The notes beneath the pieces were generated by a model. The model had not been told where the DNA came from, did not search any database, and saw only the letters and a program-made list of their open reading frames with translations. A program made the translations under genes and the position numbers. DNA of 37,156 nt from Myxococcales bacterium (GTDB taxonomy: Bacteria > Myxococcota_A > UBA9160 > UBA4427). Each line of letters opens with the position of its first letter. Within the stretch, counting starts at the first letter, position 1. Location of the stretch: assembly GCA_014240165.1 (NCBI GenBank), contig JAAZXM010000038.1:1-37156 (forward strand), in the 5' to 3' direction. Below are positions 7,378 through 16,493 of the stretch, one piece after another.

Positions 7378-8508
7378 ATGGCTATTGACCTTCCCTACGC
7401 TCGTGCTCGGCGCGCGGTTCTAGCCGCATTTCTGATCTCGCTTGCTGCATGCGGAGGCGACTCCGCGATCGAGGAGCCGTTGATTCGCCCGGTTCGCACC
7501 GCCCTGGTGCGATCTTCAGGAAGCGAACAGGTGCGCAGTTTTACCGGCTCGACACAAGCGGGTGCGGAGATAGCGCTGAGTTTCAAGGTTCCGGGCACCG
7601 TCATGCGACTGCCTGTGCGCGTGGGTGATTCGCTCGAAAAAGGACAGCTCGTTGCCGAGTTGGATCCCAGCGACTTTGAACTGCGCGAAGGCCAAGCCAG
7701 GGCGTCGCGCGCTTTGCGGCTGGCGGAAAAGCGAAACCTCGAAGCACAATACGACCGCGTGCGCGCGCTCTACGAGAACAACAACGCATCGCGTACCGAA
7801 CTCGACGCCGCCCGCGCTCGAGCGGAGTCTGCAGATTCGCTGCTGGAGGCAGCATCGAAGACGCTCGAGCTGGCCACCAAGCAGCTCAGCTATACGCGGC
7901 TGGAGGCGCCGGTTGCTGGGCTCGTCTCCGAGGTTGTTGGCGACGAGAACGAGAACGTTGCGGCGGGCCAGACGGCGGTGGTGCTGGCCTCGGGTGCGCT
8001 TCCAGAGGTGAAGATCGCGCTTCCGGGGCTTCTGATCTCGCAGGTCGAGCGAGGCGACCGCGTGATGGTCAGGTTGCCCACCCTCAAGGGCCCTCCGCTG
8101 CCGGCGACTGTGATCGAGGTCGGGGTCAGCGCGGCCCTTGGACGGACCACCTTTCCCGTTACAGCCGAACTGCACGAGGACCATCCCGCGATCCGGCCGG
8201 GCATGGCCGCCGAGGTCGAGTTTCGCTTCGCGGGTGACGGCGAAGGCCGCCTGCTGGTTCCGACGCTCGCAGTTGGTGAGGACAGGAAGGGCCGCTTCGT
8301 ATTTGTCTTCGAGGCGGGAACCGGCGGGGTTGGCACGGCGCGCCGCCGCCCGGTCGAGATAGCGAGCGCCTCCTCCGAAGGCGTCGAGGTCCTTTCGGGG
8401 ATCCGTGAAGGCGAGAGCGTCATTACAGCTGGCATTCGCCGCATACAGGACGGGCTTCGGGTGCGGCTTCTCGACGCATCGGGGTCGGACGGGAAGGCGC
8501 TCCAGTGA
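7378..8508 (+). CDS. RND efflux periplasmic adaptor (membrane fusion lipoprotein)
   Basis: A 376-residue HlyD/AcrA-type adaptor that bridges the inner-membrane RND pump to the outer-membrane channel. It has a lipoprotein signal with lipobox LAAC (Cys25), a barrel-sandwich half (SFKVPGTVMRLPVRVGDSL, ELDPSDF, residues about 60-100), a helical hairpin from about 100 to 165, the returning half (YTRLEAPVAGLVSEV, about 172-186), then the beta-barrel (ATVIEVGVSAALGRTTFPV) and a membrane-proximal domain. The start is the ATG preceded by AGAGGAG, 35 bases after the channel gene; its stop overlaps the RND start. The order channel, adaptor, pump fits a complete tripartite system; the cargo is not evident. 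Confidence 0.95.
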   Translation: MAIDLPYARARRAVLAAFLISLAACGGDSAIEEPLIRPVRTALVRSSGSEQVRSFTGSTQAGAEIALSFKVPGTVMRLPVRVGDSLEKGQLVAELDPSDFELREGQARASRALRLAEKRNLEAQYDRVRALYENNNASRTELDAARARAESADSLLEAASKTLELATKQLSYTRLEAPVAGLVSEVVGDENENVAAGQTAVVLASGALPEVKIALPGLLISQVERGDRVMVRLPTLKGPPLPATVIEVGVSAALGRTTFPVTAELHEDHPAIRPGMAAEVEFRFAGDGEGRLLVPTLAVGEDRKGRFVFVFEAGTGGVGTARRRPVEIASASSEGVEVLSGIREGESVITAGIRRIQDGLRVRLLDASGSDGKALQ

Positions 8509-11500
8509 ACCTGACGCGTGTCGCGATCCAAAAGGATCGGATTACTTGGGTCGCCCTCGCAGTCATCGCCTTCGCGGGCGTCTCCACCTTTCTGGAAATG
8601 CCCCGGGCCGAGGATCCGGGCTTCACCGTTCGCACCGCGCTCGTCCTCACTCGCTTCCCGGGCGCGAGCGCCCAGCGCGTGGAACAACTGGTCACGGACA
8701 AGATCGAAAAGAAGATCCAAGAGCTGCCCGAGCTCGACCATATCCAGAGTCAATCCAAGGAGGGGGTGTCGCTCATTTACGTCGACATCGCCGAGAAGTA
8801 CAAGGATATGCGCCCTATTTGGGACAACTTGCGGCGCAAGGTGAGTCAGGCGGTGCCAGAGCTGCCCTCCAGCGTGATCGGCCCGGTGGTGAATGACGAA
8901 TTCGGCGACGTTTTCGGGATCGTGCTGGGGATCATCGGCGATGGTTTCAGCTACGCCGAGTTGAAGCAGGTTGCCGATGAGGTTCGCGACGAGATTCTGC
9001 ATCTCCCCGACGTTGCCAAGGTCGAGATTTACGGAGCCCAACAGGAACGCATCTTTGTCGAGTATGACAATGCGCGACTCGCGGAGATCGGTCTATCCCC
9101 TTTGCTGCTCCAGAAGGTCTTGCAGGAGCGCAACATCATCGTGCCGGGTGGTCAGGTCAGTACCGAGTACGAGCGCATTACCCTCGAACCCTCGGGAAAT
9201 TTCGAGTCGATCGAAGATACGGCGAATACCGTCATCGCGGTGCCTGGGAGTAATGAGGTCATGTACCTCGGCGATATCGTCGAGATTTACCGTGGCTACG
9301 TCGACCCCCCGCAGAGCAAAGTTCGCGTCTCCGGAGAGAACGCCCTCGCGCTGGGAGTGGCGATGCGAGCGGGAGGCAACATTCTCGAAGTAGGGGCCGG
9401 TGTAGAGGCGTTCCTCAAACGCGCAGAGTCGGTGTACCCCATTGGCATCGAGTTCGAACTGGTCCAATTCCAACCCGCTGCGGTCTCCCAAAAGATCAGC
9501 GATTTCATCGAAAACCTGCTCCAGGCGATCGCAGTCGTGACGATGGTTCTCCTGATCGCATTGGGTCTCCGCACAGGGCTGATCGTCTCGAGCTTGATTC
9601 CCATGACGATCGCCATGGGATTGGTGCTGATGAACTATTTCGACATCGGTCTCAACCAGATTTCACTGGCCGCCCTGATCATCGCACTCGGAATGCTCGT
9701 CGATACGTCGATCGTGATGTGCGAGTCGATCATGGTCGAGATGTCCAAAGGAAAATCGCCCGTCGAAGCCGCAGTGGCTTCCTCGAAGGAGTTGATGGTC
9801 CCTCTGCTCACATCCGCGCTCACTACCGCGGCCGCCTTTCTTCCCATCTACCTCGCCGAGGCCAAGGCGGGTGAGTACACCGCGCCGATTTTTCAGGTTG
9901 TTGCGATCATGCTCCTCTCATCGTGGATTCTTGGCCTGACCCTGATCCCGCTCCTTTGCGTTCGCTATCTGCGTGTCTCTGGGAAGCCCGATGCCGAAAG
10001 CACAGATTCGGGGTTCTACCGGGGGTATAGGGCGATCCTGGTGGGAGCTCTGCGACACCGCGCCGGTTTACTCATAGTGGTGGTGGGCGCCCTCGGCGCC
10101 GCGATTTACGGCTTTCGCTTCGTCCCTTCGATTTTCTTTCCGCCCAACGACCGGCCCACCTTCACCGCCCACATCGAGTTGCCAGCGGGCAGCCCCATCG
10201 CACGAACGGAGGCGGTGATTCGAGAGTTCGACCGCTACATAGCCAACAACCACCAAGTGGGCCCCGAGCGAGACGAGGGCGTGACGGACTGGATCACTTT
10301 TGTTGGCAACGGCGGACCCCGCTTCATCCTTCCCTACTCGCCGAAGATCGCGTCGCCCGAGATCGCCCATGCGATTCTCAACACGACCTCTCGCTCGGTG
10401 GTCGACCCACTCCTCCCGCAGATCGAGCGTTTCGTGCGCGAGCGCTTTCCGGATGCCAAGGCGACAGTACGGCCACTCGACACCGGACCGCCCGCCTGGC
10501 CTCCCATCGAGATCCGCATCTCGGGTCGCGATACGGAGCAGATTTTCAAGCTGGCCGATCAGGTGAAGGCGAAGCTTCGCGAGATCCCAGGCACCAAACT
10601 CATCGACGACGATTGGGGCGCGCGTGCCAAGAAAATGCGGATCGAGATTGACCAGACCCGGGCAAGGCGCGCGGGGGTGACGAGCCAGGACGTCGCGATC
10701 TCGCTGCAGAGCTTCCTCTCTGGGATCGAGACGACGGAATTCCGAGAGGGCGATAAGCTGATCCCCGTGACGCTTCGTTCGGTCGCGTCCGGACGCGATG
10801 ATCTTGGCCGCATCGAGGGTATCAACGTGTACGCCCGAGCCTCAGGCGCCTCGGTCCCCTTGAAGCAGGTTGCCGATGTTGTTCTCGAATGGGAACCCGC
10901 GCGCGTTCACCGCTTCAACCGGTTTCGAACCGTGACAGTCGAGTCGGCGCTGGCTCCGGGCTACACCGCCCAGGATATCAACTCGGTGCTTTCGCCCTGG
11001 CTTGTCGACGAGTCGAGTACCTGGGATCTCGGCTATATCTGGGAGTTGGGCGGCGAGCACGAGGCCTCCGGCCGATCACGGAGCGCGATTGGCGCGAAGC
11101 TGCCCATCGCGGGGCTCATCATCCTTCTGCTCCTGGTCGGCCAGTTCAACTCGCTCCGCAAGCCTCTGATCATCCTGATCACGATTCCCCTCGGCCTGAT
11201 CGGCGTGGTAGCCGGGTTGCTTCTGGCGCGTTCCTACTTTGGCTTCATCACGCTGCTCGGTGTCGTCTCGCTCTCTGGAGTTGTAATCAACAACGCGATC
11301 GTTTTGATCGATCGGATCCGTATTGAAATCGAAGAGATCGGACGCTCACCCGCCCAGGCGATCGTGGAGGCCGCAATTCGCCGCTTACGGCCGATCCTGC
11401 TCACGACCGCCACGACGGTGCTGGGTCTTATCCCGTTGTGGGTGGGTGGTGGCTCGATGTTTCAGCCGATGGCGATTACGATCATCTTTGGCTTGCTCTT

Positions 11501-11624
11501 CGCAACCGTTTTGACACTGGTCCTGGTGCCCGTGCTCTACTCGTTGTTCTTCCGCGTCGATTTTCGCGAGTACGCGGCGCCTTTGGCGACCGAAAAACGA
11601 GTGGACTCTTCATTGGGTTCGTAA
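8505..11624 (+). CDS. RND-family efflux pump, inner-membrane permease subunit
   Basis: A 1039-residue AcrB-like proton-driven transporter of normal family length: first helix near residues 13-32, periplasmic porter loops (EDPGFTVRTALVLTRFPGAS), twelve predicted helices, and an internal repeat of the two halves. It starts with GTG overlapping the adaptor stop (GTGA), so translation is coupled. At the proton relay, TM4 reads LVDTSIVM: Asp400 matches AcrB Asp407, but Thr401 replaces Asp408. TM10 reads VVINNAIVL: Asn929 replaces AcrB Lys940. Asn at the second site is common in some RND subfamilies, so the pump is probably active but not of the classical AcrB relay type. Substrate unknown; drug, lipid or solvent export are all possible. 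Confidence 0.94.
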   Translation: MNLTRVAIQKDRITWVALAVIAFAGVSTFLEMPRAEDPGFTVRTALVLTRFPGASAQRVEQLVTDKIEKKIQELPELDHIQSQSKEGVSLIYVDIAEKYKDMRPIWDNLRRKVSQAVPELPSSVIGPVVNDEFGDVFGIVLGIIGDGFSYAELKQVADEVRDEILHLPDVAKVEIYGAQQERIFVEYDNARLAEIGLSPLLLQKVLQERNIIVPGGQVSTEYERITLEPSGNFESIEDTANTVIAVPGSNEVMYLGDIVEIYRGYVDPPQSKVRVSGENALALGVAMRAGGNILEVGAGVEAFLKRAESVYPIGIEFELVQFQPAAVSQKISDFIENLLQAIAVVTMVLLIALGLRTGLIVSSLIPMTIAMGLVLMNYFDIGLNQISLAALIIALGMLVDTSIVMCESIMVEMSKGKSPVEAAVASSKELMVPLLTSALTTAAAFLPIYLAEAKAGEYTAPIFQVVAIMLLSSWILGLTLIPLLCVRYLRVSGKPDAESTDSGFYRGYRAILVGALRHRAGLLIVVVGALGAAIYGFRFVPSIFFPPNDRPTFTAHIELPAGSPIARTEAVIREFDRYIANNHQVGPERDEGVTDWITFVGNGGPRFILPYSPKIASPEIAHAILNTTSRSVVDPLLPQIERFVRERFPDAKATVRPLDTGPPAWPPIEIRISGRDTEQIFKLADQVKAKLREIPGTKLIDDDWGARAKKMRIEIDQTRARRAGVTSQDVAISLQSFLSGIETTEFREGDKLIPVTLRSVASGRDDLGRIEGINVYARASGASVPLKQVADVVLEWEPARVHRFNRFRTVTVESALAPGYTAQDINSVLSPWLVDESSTWDLGYIWELGGEHEASGRSRSAIGAKLPIAGLIILLLLVGQFNSLRKPLIILITIPLGLIGVVAGLLLARSYFGFITLLGVVSLSGVVINNAIVLIDRIRIEIEEIGRSPAQAIVEAAIRRLRPILLTTATTVLGLIPLWVGGGSMFQPMAITIIFGLLFATVLTLVLVPVLYSLFFRVDFREYAAPLATEKRVDSSLGS

Positions 11625-11898
11625 GCCACGGAAGCTGACTCGGGAAGAGGGCATGCCCCCCCTGGGAACACGCTTCTCGGCGGCGGGCGCGAGGCCGTGT
11701 CGCCCCGAGCCGCCGGAGCCCAATGGCTTCGCGGATTATGTGGGTTTCGCCGCGCAATCACGCATTGCCTCGGCGTTGAGGCCCTGACGGCCTTCTCACT
11801 GCAACAGAATGGCTCGTCAGCCGTGACTCCAAAACCTCGCTATCGTCGCGGGCGCGGCGCTTTTCAGGCGCTTGGCTCGTCTGGGCAGGATATTTGCT

Positions 11899-13743
11899 GT
11901 GACGTCATCTTTGCAGTCGAAGTCGAGATCGAAAACTGCGGCGCTTCTGGGTGCCACCGATCTCTTCGCGGATCAGGAGGAATCGCTCCTCTGCGAGTTC
12001 GCAGATCGCTGCGAACGAGTCTATCTGGCTCCCGGCGAAGTATTGATGAGGGAGGGGGATCCCGCCGATTGCCTCTACATCCTCGCGACCGGCCGGCTTC
12101 GTGTCCAGGTGAAGCAACTCGACGGCGTGGAAGCAACCGTGGCCGAGGTCGGGCGCCATGAGGTCGTGGGCGAGATGGCCATCATCTCCGAGGAGCCGCG
12201 ATCGGCAACGGTCGTAGCCATTCGCGACAGCGAACTCCTGATGTTCTCCCGAGAGGAGTTCGACCGCATTGTCGACGAGCATCCCCGAGCGATGTTGAAG
12301 ATTGCGCGCGTGATCGCGGGTCGGCTTCGGCGAAGCAGTCGCTCCCAGGGGGTGTCACGAAGGGAGCTGAGCATCACGCTCATCCCCGCTGGCAAGGCGC
12401 CCATCCTCAGCCGGTGCGTCCGTGAGTTGGACAAAGGGTTTTCCCAAATCGGCTCGACTCTGGTCATCGATAGCGATTTCGTCGACGAGCACGTGGGACC
12501 GGGTGCGGCCAACGAAGACCAGTATGGCTCGACGAGTGACCGACTCCTGACCTGGCTCAACGAACAAGAGGCCAAGCATCAATACATCATCTACCGCGCC
12601 GACGATTCTGCGACCAACTGGACACGCCGATGTCTCCGCATGAGCGACCGTGTACTCGCAGTCGGGCTGGCGCATGGAGATCCGACTCGAAACGAGATCG
12701 AAGAGGAGCTCTTGAAGCGCGGCGACAGCAAGATTTTTGCGCAGGCCGAGCTCGTCCGAGTTCACGAGAACGACGGGACGCCGCCGAGCCATACGAGTGA
12801 TTGGCTTGGCCCCCGCGACGTTCGAGGTTGCCATCACGTTCGCGACGGGGTCAAGCAGGATTTCGAGCGGCTTGCCAGGCTCCTGACGGGCAGAGCCTTC
12901 GGTCTCGTTCTGGGAGGAGGCGGTGCGCGCGGGCTAGCGCATGTCGGAGTGATTCGTGCCCTCAAGGAAATCGGCATTCCGATAGACGCGATCGGCGGCA
13001 CGAGCATGGGAGCGATCATCGCCGGGCTCTATGCGATGAACTCCGATCTTGAAACAATGTACGAGGCGTGCAACTTATTTTTCGTGAAGCAAAAACGAAT
13101 GTTGGATGTCACCTTCCCAGCAATTTCGCTGATCTCGGGCAAGCGAATTTCAAATGCTCTCGAGGTTGCTTTTCGCGATACGCAAATCGAGGACCTCTGG
13201 CTGAAATACTTTTGCGTATCGAGTAATTTGACTCGCGCGGAAACGAACGTTCACAACGACGGGCCTTGTTGGCAGAGAATTCGCGCGAGCATATCCCTTC
13301 CCGGTATCTTGCCGCCGGTCTACCACGAGGGGGATTTGCTCGTGGACGGCGGTGTCACGAACAATCTCCCGGTCGACGTCATGCGAACGGTATGCGGCGG
13401 CGGAACGATCATCGCCGTCGACGTGAGTCCGAAGGTGGATATGCGGCAAAAGGAATCGTTTGGCGACGCGATTTCGGGTTGGCGGATCCTCAGCCGAGGC
13501 ATGAACCCCTTTGCCGATTCATTGGACGTTCCCACCATCGCGAACGTCCTGGTGCGAACGACGCTTCTGGGCAGTTCGAGCGCTCGGGCCAGCAACGCGC
13601 AGAGCGCCGATATTTGCCTCTATCCGCCCGTCGACGGTGCGGGCCTGTTGGAATTTCAGGCGTTCGAGGGTGTCGCTGAAGCGGGCTACGGATACGCAGC
13701 GCAAGAACTCGAGAAATGGTGGTCGGAGAGAACCCGCCAATAG
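11899..13743 (+). CDS. Cyclic-nucleotide-binding, patatin-like phospholipase (NTE/RssA type)
   Basis: A 614-residue protein. The N-terminal cyclic-nucleotide-binding domain (about 15-135) has the phosphate-binding cassette VVGEMAIISEEPRSATV with the Glu and the Arg-Ser pair seen in cAMP-binding CRP. A linker domain (about 150-320) follows, as in other NTE-type bacterial proteins. The patatin domain starts with LGGGGARGLAHVG (oxyanion loop, about 336), then GTSMG with nucleophile Ser369, and DGG with Asp483, the catalytic dyad of serine phospholipases/lysophospholipases. The GTG at 11899 is preceded by CAGGA with 8-base spacing; a TTG at 11872 is possible but weaker. A class III cyclase starts 103 bases downstream on the same strand, so control by cAMP is a reasonable inference. 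It probably acts on membrane phospholipids from the cytoplasmic side. Confidence 0.9.
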   Translation: MTSSLQSKSRSKTAALLGATDLFADQEESLLCEFADRCERVYLAPGEVLMREGDPADCLYILATGRLRVQVKQLDGVEATVAEVGRHEVVGEMAIISEEPRSATVVAIRDSELLMFSREEFDRIVDEHPRAMLKIARVIAGRLRRSSRSQGVSRRELSITLIPAGKAPILSRCVRELDKGFSQIGSTLVIDSDFVDEHVGPGAANEDQYGSTSDRLLTWLNEQEAKHQYIIYRADDSATNWTRRCLRMSDRVLAVGLAHGDPTRNEIEEELLKRGDSKIFAQAELVRVHENDGTPPSHTSDWLGPRDVRGCHHVRDGVKQDFERLARLLTGRAFGLVLGGGGARGLAHVGVIRALKEIGIPIDAIGGTSMGAIIAGLYAMNSDLETMYEACNLFFVKQKRMLDVTFPAISLISGKRISNALEVAFRDTQIEDLWLKYFCVSSNLTRAETNVHNDGPCWQRIRASISLPGILPPVYHEGDLLVDGGVTNNLPVDVMRTVCGGGTIIAVDVSPKVDMRQKESFGDAISGWRILSRGMNPFADSLDVPTIANVLVRTTLLGSSSARASNAQSADICLYPPVDGAGLLEFQAFEGVAEAGYGYAAQELEKWWSERTRQ

Positions 13744-13846
13744 CGGTAGCAGGACGGATCCTGGCCGGCTTGCACGCCGACGAACCCAAGAAGAGCCGTG
13801 CTTCGCGTGAGCTGAAGGTCTACCCGTACGCCCTGCCAGAAGCCAG

Positions 13847-15097
13847 GTGAAGCGAGTGCAGACGACGAAAACTCCAGCAGAGTCTGTTCAGGCTGGCTAC
13901 CTGATCGATGCGACTGTCGCCGCGCGAACCAACCTGCGAGAGGGCCTGGGTGCTATGCACCGGGTGCGCCTCACCGCGTACCTCGCCTTTGCGGGAGTCA
14001 TCCTTCTCACCGGGCCCGTGCTCGGAATTGACCCCATAGCGTTCACCCTTCGGGGCGGAGGCATTTGCGCGCTTGGCGCGGCGTCGGCGTGGCTCGTGCT
14101 TCGGGCCCTCCGCGGCGGGCCTCCCCCCGAATGGATGGCCTACGTGGCGGTTCCCGTGGACGTGGCCGCGGTGGTCTTCGTGGCCCTGCTCCTGGGCGGA
14201 ATCGACACCACTGCCCCGCTGGTCTTCTTCGTCGTGGTGGTCATGCACGGGTTGCTGCTGCATACCCGCGCCCTCGCGGCCATCGTGGTGTGCGCCTCGG
14301 GCGCCTTCCTTCTACTCAACTTCATATCTCGGGCACCTCTCCCCGTCGATGAAGTGGTCATTTTCCTGACAACCTTGAATCTCACCGCACTGGCGACCAC
14401 CGGCGTCATCCGCATGGGAAGGCGGCTCACCGGGGGAATGCTGGAGGCCCAGCGCAGCGAGCACGAAGTGCTCGAAACCTTCGGCCGGCATGTTTCGCCC
14501 CAGGTCGCCCAGCGACTTCTGGAACGCGGGGTCGACTCCGACACCGAACTGCGCAACGTGAGCGTCCTTTTTCTTGATATTCGGGGCTTCACCAGCCGCA
14601 GCGAGACGCTCTCCCCGCCCGAGGTGGTCGGCCTGCTCAACGATCTCTTTTCCTTCATGGTGGACGAAATCGACCGTCACCAGGGAATCGTCAACAAATT
14701 CCTGGGCGATGGGTTCATGGCCATCTTCGGCGCGCCCTTCTCGGCGGGTGAAGATGCGGCGAATGCCCTGGCTGCGGCTACGGGCATCTGCGAGCAACTC
14801 CAGGCCCAGATCGACAGCGGCGCGCTGCCCCCCCTCCGCATCGGCATCGGCATCCACTCGGGCCACGCTGTGGCGGGCAATATCGGGTCTTCGCGTCGCA
14901 AGGAATACACGCTGATCGGCGACGTGGTGAACGTGGCTTCCCGGGTCGAGTCCCTGACCAAGAACTTCGGCGCCTCGATCCTGATCACCGAGGCCGTCTG
15001 GAAGCACATCGCCGAGCCGCGCCCCCATGCGACGGCCCACCCCGACGTGGAGATCCGCGGACGGGCCGAGCGCATGACTCTCTATCAGCTCCGCTGA
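13847..15097 (+). CDS. Membrane-bound class III adenylate cyclase
   Basis: A 416-residue cyclase. Residues about 38-205 contain five to six hydrophobic helices, forming a membrane anchor or sensor. A short linker (EAQRSEHEVLETFGRHVSPQVAQRLLE) leads into the class III catalytic domain (about 232-405). Metal-binding Asp244 (FLDIRGF) and Asp288 (KFLGDGFMAIFG) are present, as are Asn362 and Arg366 (VNVASR) for the transition state. The purine-selecting pair is Lys284 and Thr355 (EYTLIGD), the pattern of bacterial adenylate rather than guanylate cyclases. The GTG start at 13847 is not certain; an ATG at 13955 right before the first helix is an alternative. The preceding gene encodes a cyclic-nucleotide-binding lipase, a plausible target of its product. 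Confidence 0.92.
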   Translation: MKRVQTTKTPAESVQAGYLIDATVAARTNLREGLGAMHRVRLTAYLAFAGVILLTGPVLGIDPIAFTLRGGGICALGAASAWLVLRALRGGPPPEWMAYVAVPVDVAAVVFVALLLGGIDTTAPLVFFVVVVMHGLLLHTRALAAIVVCASGAFLLLNFISRAPLPVDEVVIFLTTLNLTALATTGVIRMGRRLTGGMLEAQRSEHEVLETFGRHVSPQVAQRLLERGVDSDTELRNVSVLFLDIRGFTSRSETLSPPEVVGLLNDLFSFMVDEIDRHQGIVNKFLGDGFMAIFGAPFSAGEDAANALAAATGICEQLQAQIDSGALPPLRIGIGIHSGHAVAGNIGSSRRKEYTLIGDVVNVASRVESLTKNFGASILITEAVWKHIAEPRPHATAHPDVEIRGRAERMTLYQLR

Positions 15098-15282
15098 TAC
15101 CCGATCAGTCTACGTTCGGCGAATAAGGGCACAACGAAGTGCGAGCCCGCCGAGGGCCATAGTGCCAGAAACCGATTCATGTATTCCGTCGCTTCCTTCT
15201 CTTCCCCTCGGAGGTACTTGGTGCCTGCCATCTGCATTAGAGCGCGAGCATCGTCTACTGGAGGGCGCTCGGTCTCAACGGC

Positions 15283-16401
15283 TCACGAAAACCACTTCTT
15301 TGAATCGGTCAAGGTCTTTTCCATCCCCTCGACAAGTTCCGCCATGATCTCTGCTGCCGGGCGGACAGACTTGATCATTCCGATGCCTTGGCCAGCAAAC
15401 CCTGGGTTGATGTCTTGCCTTTGGTCAGCATCGGCCGAAACAAGAACAGACCCCGCGACCGCCGACTGAAAGGGCATGGGCAGGGGGTCATGCTCGGAAT
15501 GCTCCCAAAAGTCGGTCCAGGCACTCCGAATGATCCTGGCCGGCTTGCCGGTGATGGATCTCGAGATCACCGTGCCTTCTTCGGTGGCATCCACGATGGC
15601 TTGTTTCTGGTGCGCATGGATATTGGCCTCTTCAGAAGCGAGAAAGGCTGAACCGATCCAGGCTCCCTCGGCACCCAGCATCAAGGCCGCGGCGATTCCC
15701 CTTCCATCGACGATGCCGCCTGCTCCCAGAACAGGCGTACCCTTGGCGGCATCCACGACCTGGGGAATCAATGCCATGGTCCCGACTGGGGAGTTGTGAC
15801 CTCCGGCATCATGGCCTTGGGCAACGATCGCATCCACGCCGGCGGAAGAGACTTTCACCGTATGCCTCACGGCCCCGACCACGGCCATGATTTTCGTGCC
15901 GTTCGCCCGCAACCTGTCTGCCCAGGCAGCGGGGTTGCCCAGGCCAGCGGCATAGACCGGAACCTTCTCCTCGATGACGACTTCCATTTGCTCTTCAAAG
16001 AATTCTTTTGTGAAAAGCCCGACGCTCTCGATTTCCGTTGGCCGCCGATCGTGTTCGATCATCTTGAGGCCATGCTCGTTCATGAATTCTTTCGCCATGG
16101 CCTGGTAGCCTGGCACGAGATCGGCGGGATTCTCTCCATCCTCGAGCTTGAGGTTCCCGCCGCCCCTGACCGACATGGGAAGCAACGTGTCCACGGCGAA
16201 TGGCTTGTCGGTCAACTCCCTTGTTTCGCGTATCCATCTTCGCATCTGGCTTGGGGTACAAGCCGCCGCGCCCAGCACTCCCAACCCGCCGGCATTGGAG
16301 ACGGCCGCCGCGAGTTTGGGATTCGCCGCTCCGCCCATCCCGGCCAGAAAGATCGGGTGTTCGATCCCAAACAGTTCACATATTCTGCTCTTGATGGGCA
16401 T
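15283..16401 (-). CDS. Nitronate monooxygenase / 2-nitropropane dioxygenase-like FMN enzyme
   Basis: A 372-residue TIM-barrel flavoprotein of the NMO family, which oxidises nitronates or related substrates with FMN. Seen: N-terminal LFGIEHPIFLAGMGGAANPKLAAAVSNAGGLG, the phosphate-binding AQGHDAGGHNSPVG, LGAGGIVDGRGIAAALMLGAEGAWIGSAF, and the C-terminal GQGIGMIKSVRPAAEIM. The ATG at 16401 is chosen because AAGGAG sits a few bases upstream and homology starts there. The gene lies downstream of a TauD-type dioxygenase on the same strand with a 92-base gap, so cotranscription is possible. Members of this family are often mis-named; some are enoyl reductases of fatty-acid synthesis, though length and context favour a catabolic enzyme. 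Confidence 0.88.
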   Translation of the reverse strand: MPIKSRICELFGIEHPIFLAGMGGAANPKLAAAVSNAGGLGVLGAAACTPSQMRRWIRETRELTDKPFAVDTLLPMSVRGGGNLKLEDGENPADLVPGYQAMAKEFMNEHGLKMIEHDRRPTEIESVGLFTKEFFEEQMEVVIEEKVPVYAAGLGNPAAWADRLRANGTKIMAVVGAVRHTVKVSSAGVDAIVAQGHDAGGHNSPVGTMALIPQVVDAAKGTPVLGAGGIVDGRGIAAALMLGAEGAWIGSAFLASEEANIHAHQKQAIVDATEEGTVISRSITGKPARIIRSAWTDFWEHSEHDPLPMPFQSAVAGSVLVSADADQRQDINPGFAGQGIGMIKSVRPAAEIMAELVEGMEKTLTDSKKWFS

Positions 16402-16493
16402 TCTTTCTCCTTGGTGACGGGTTGGCTTGGGGGATCGATACACGGGTACCGCGAAGGCCCACTTTAGCTCTCGGCCAGCGAAGGGGCGCCCTT

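Noticed and set aside
15085..15282. About 65 open codons in frame after the TGA stop of the nitronate monooxygenase (QMAGTKYLRGEEKEATEYMN), tested as a second Sec or read-through case
   Set aside because: The TGA falls at the normal C-terminal end of the family, no SECIS-like hairpin follows, and the extension has no recognisable domain. An open stretch of this size is expected by chance at this GC.
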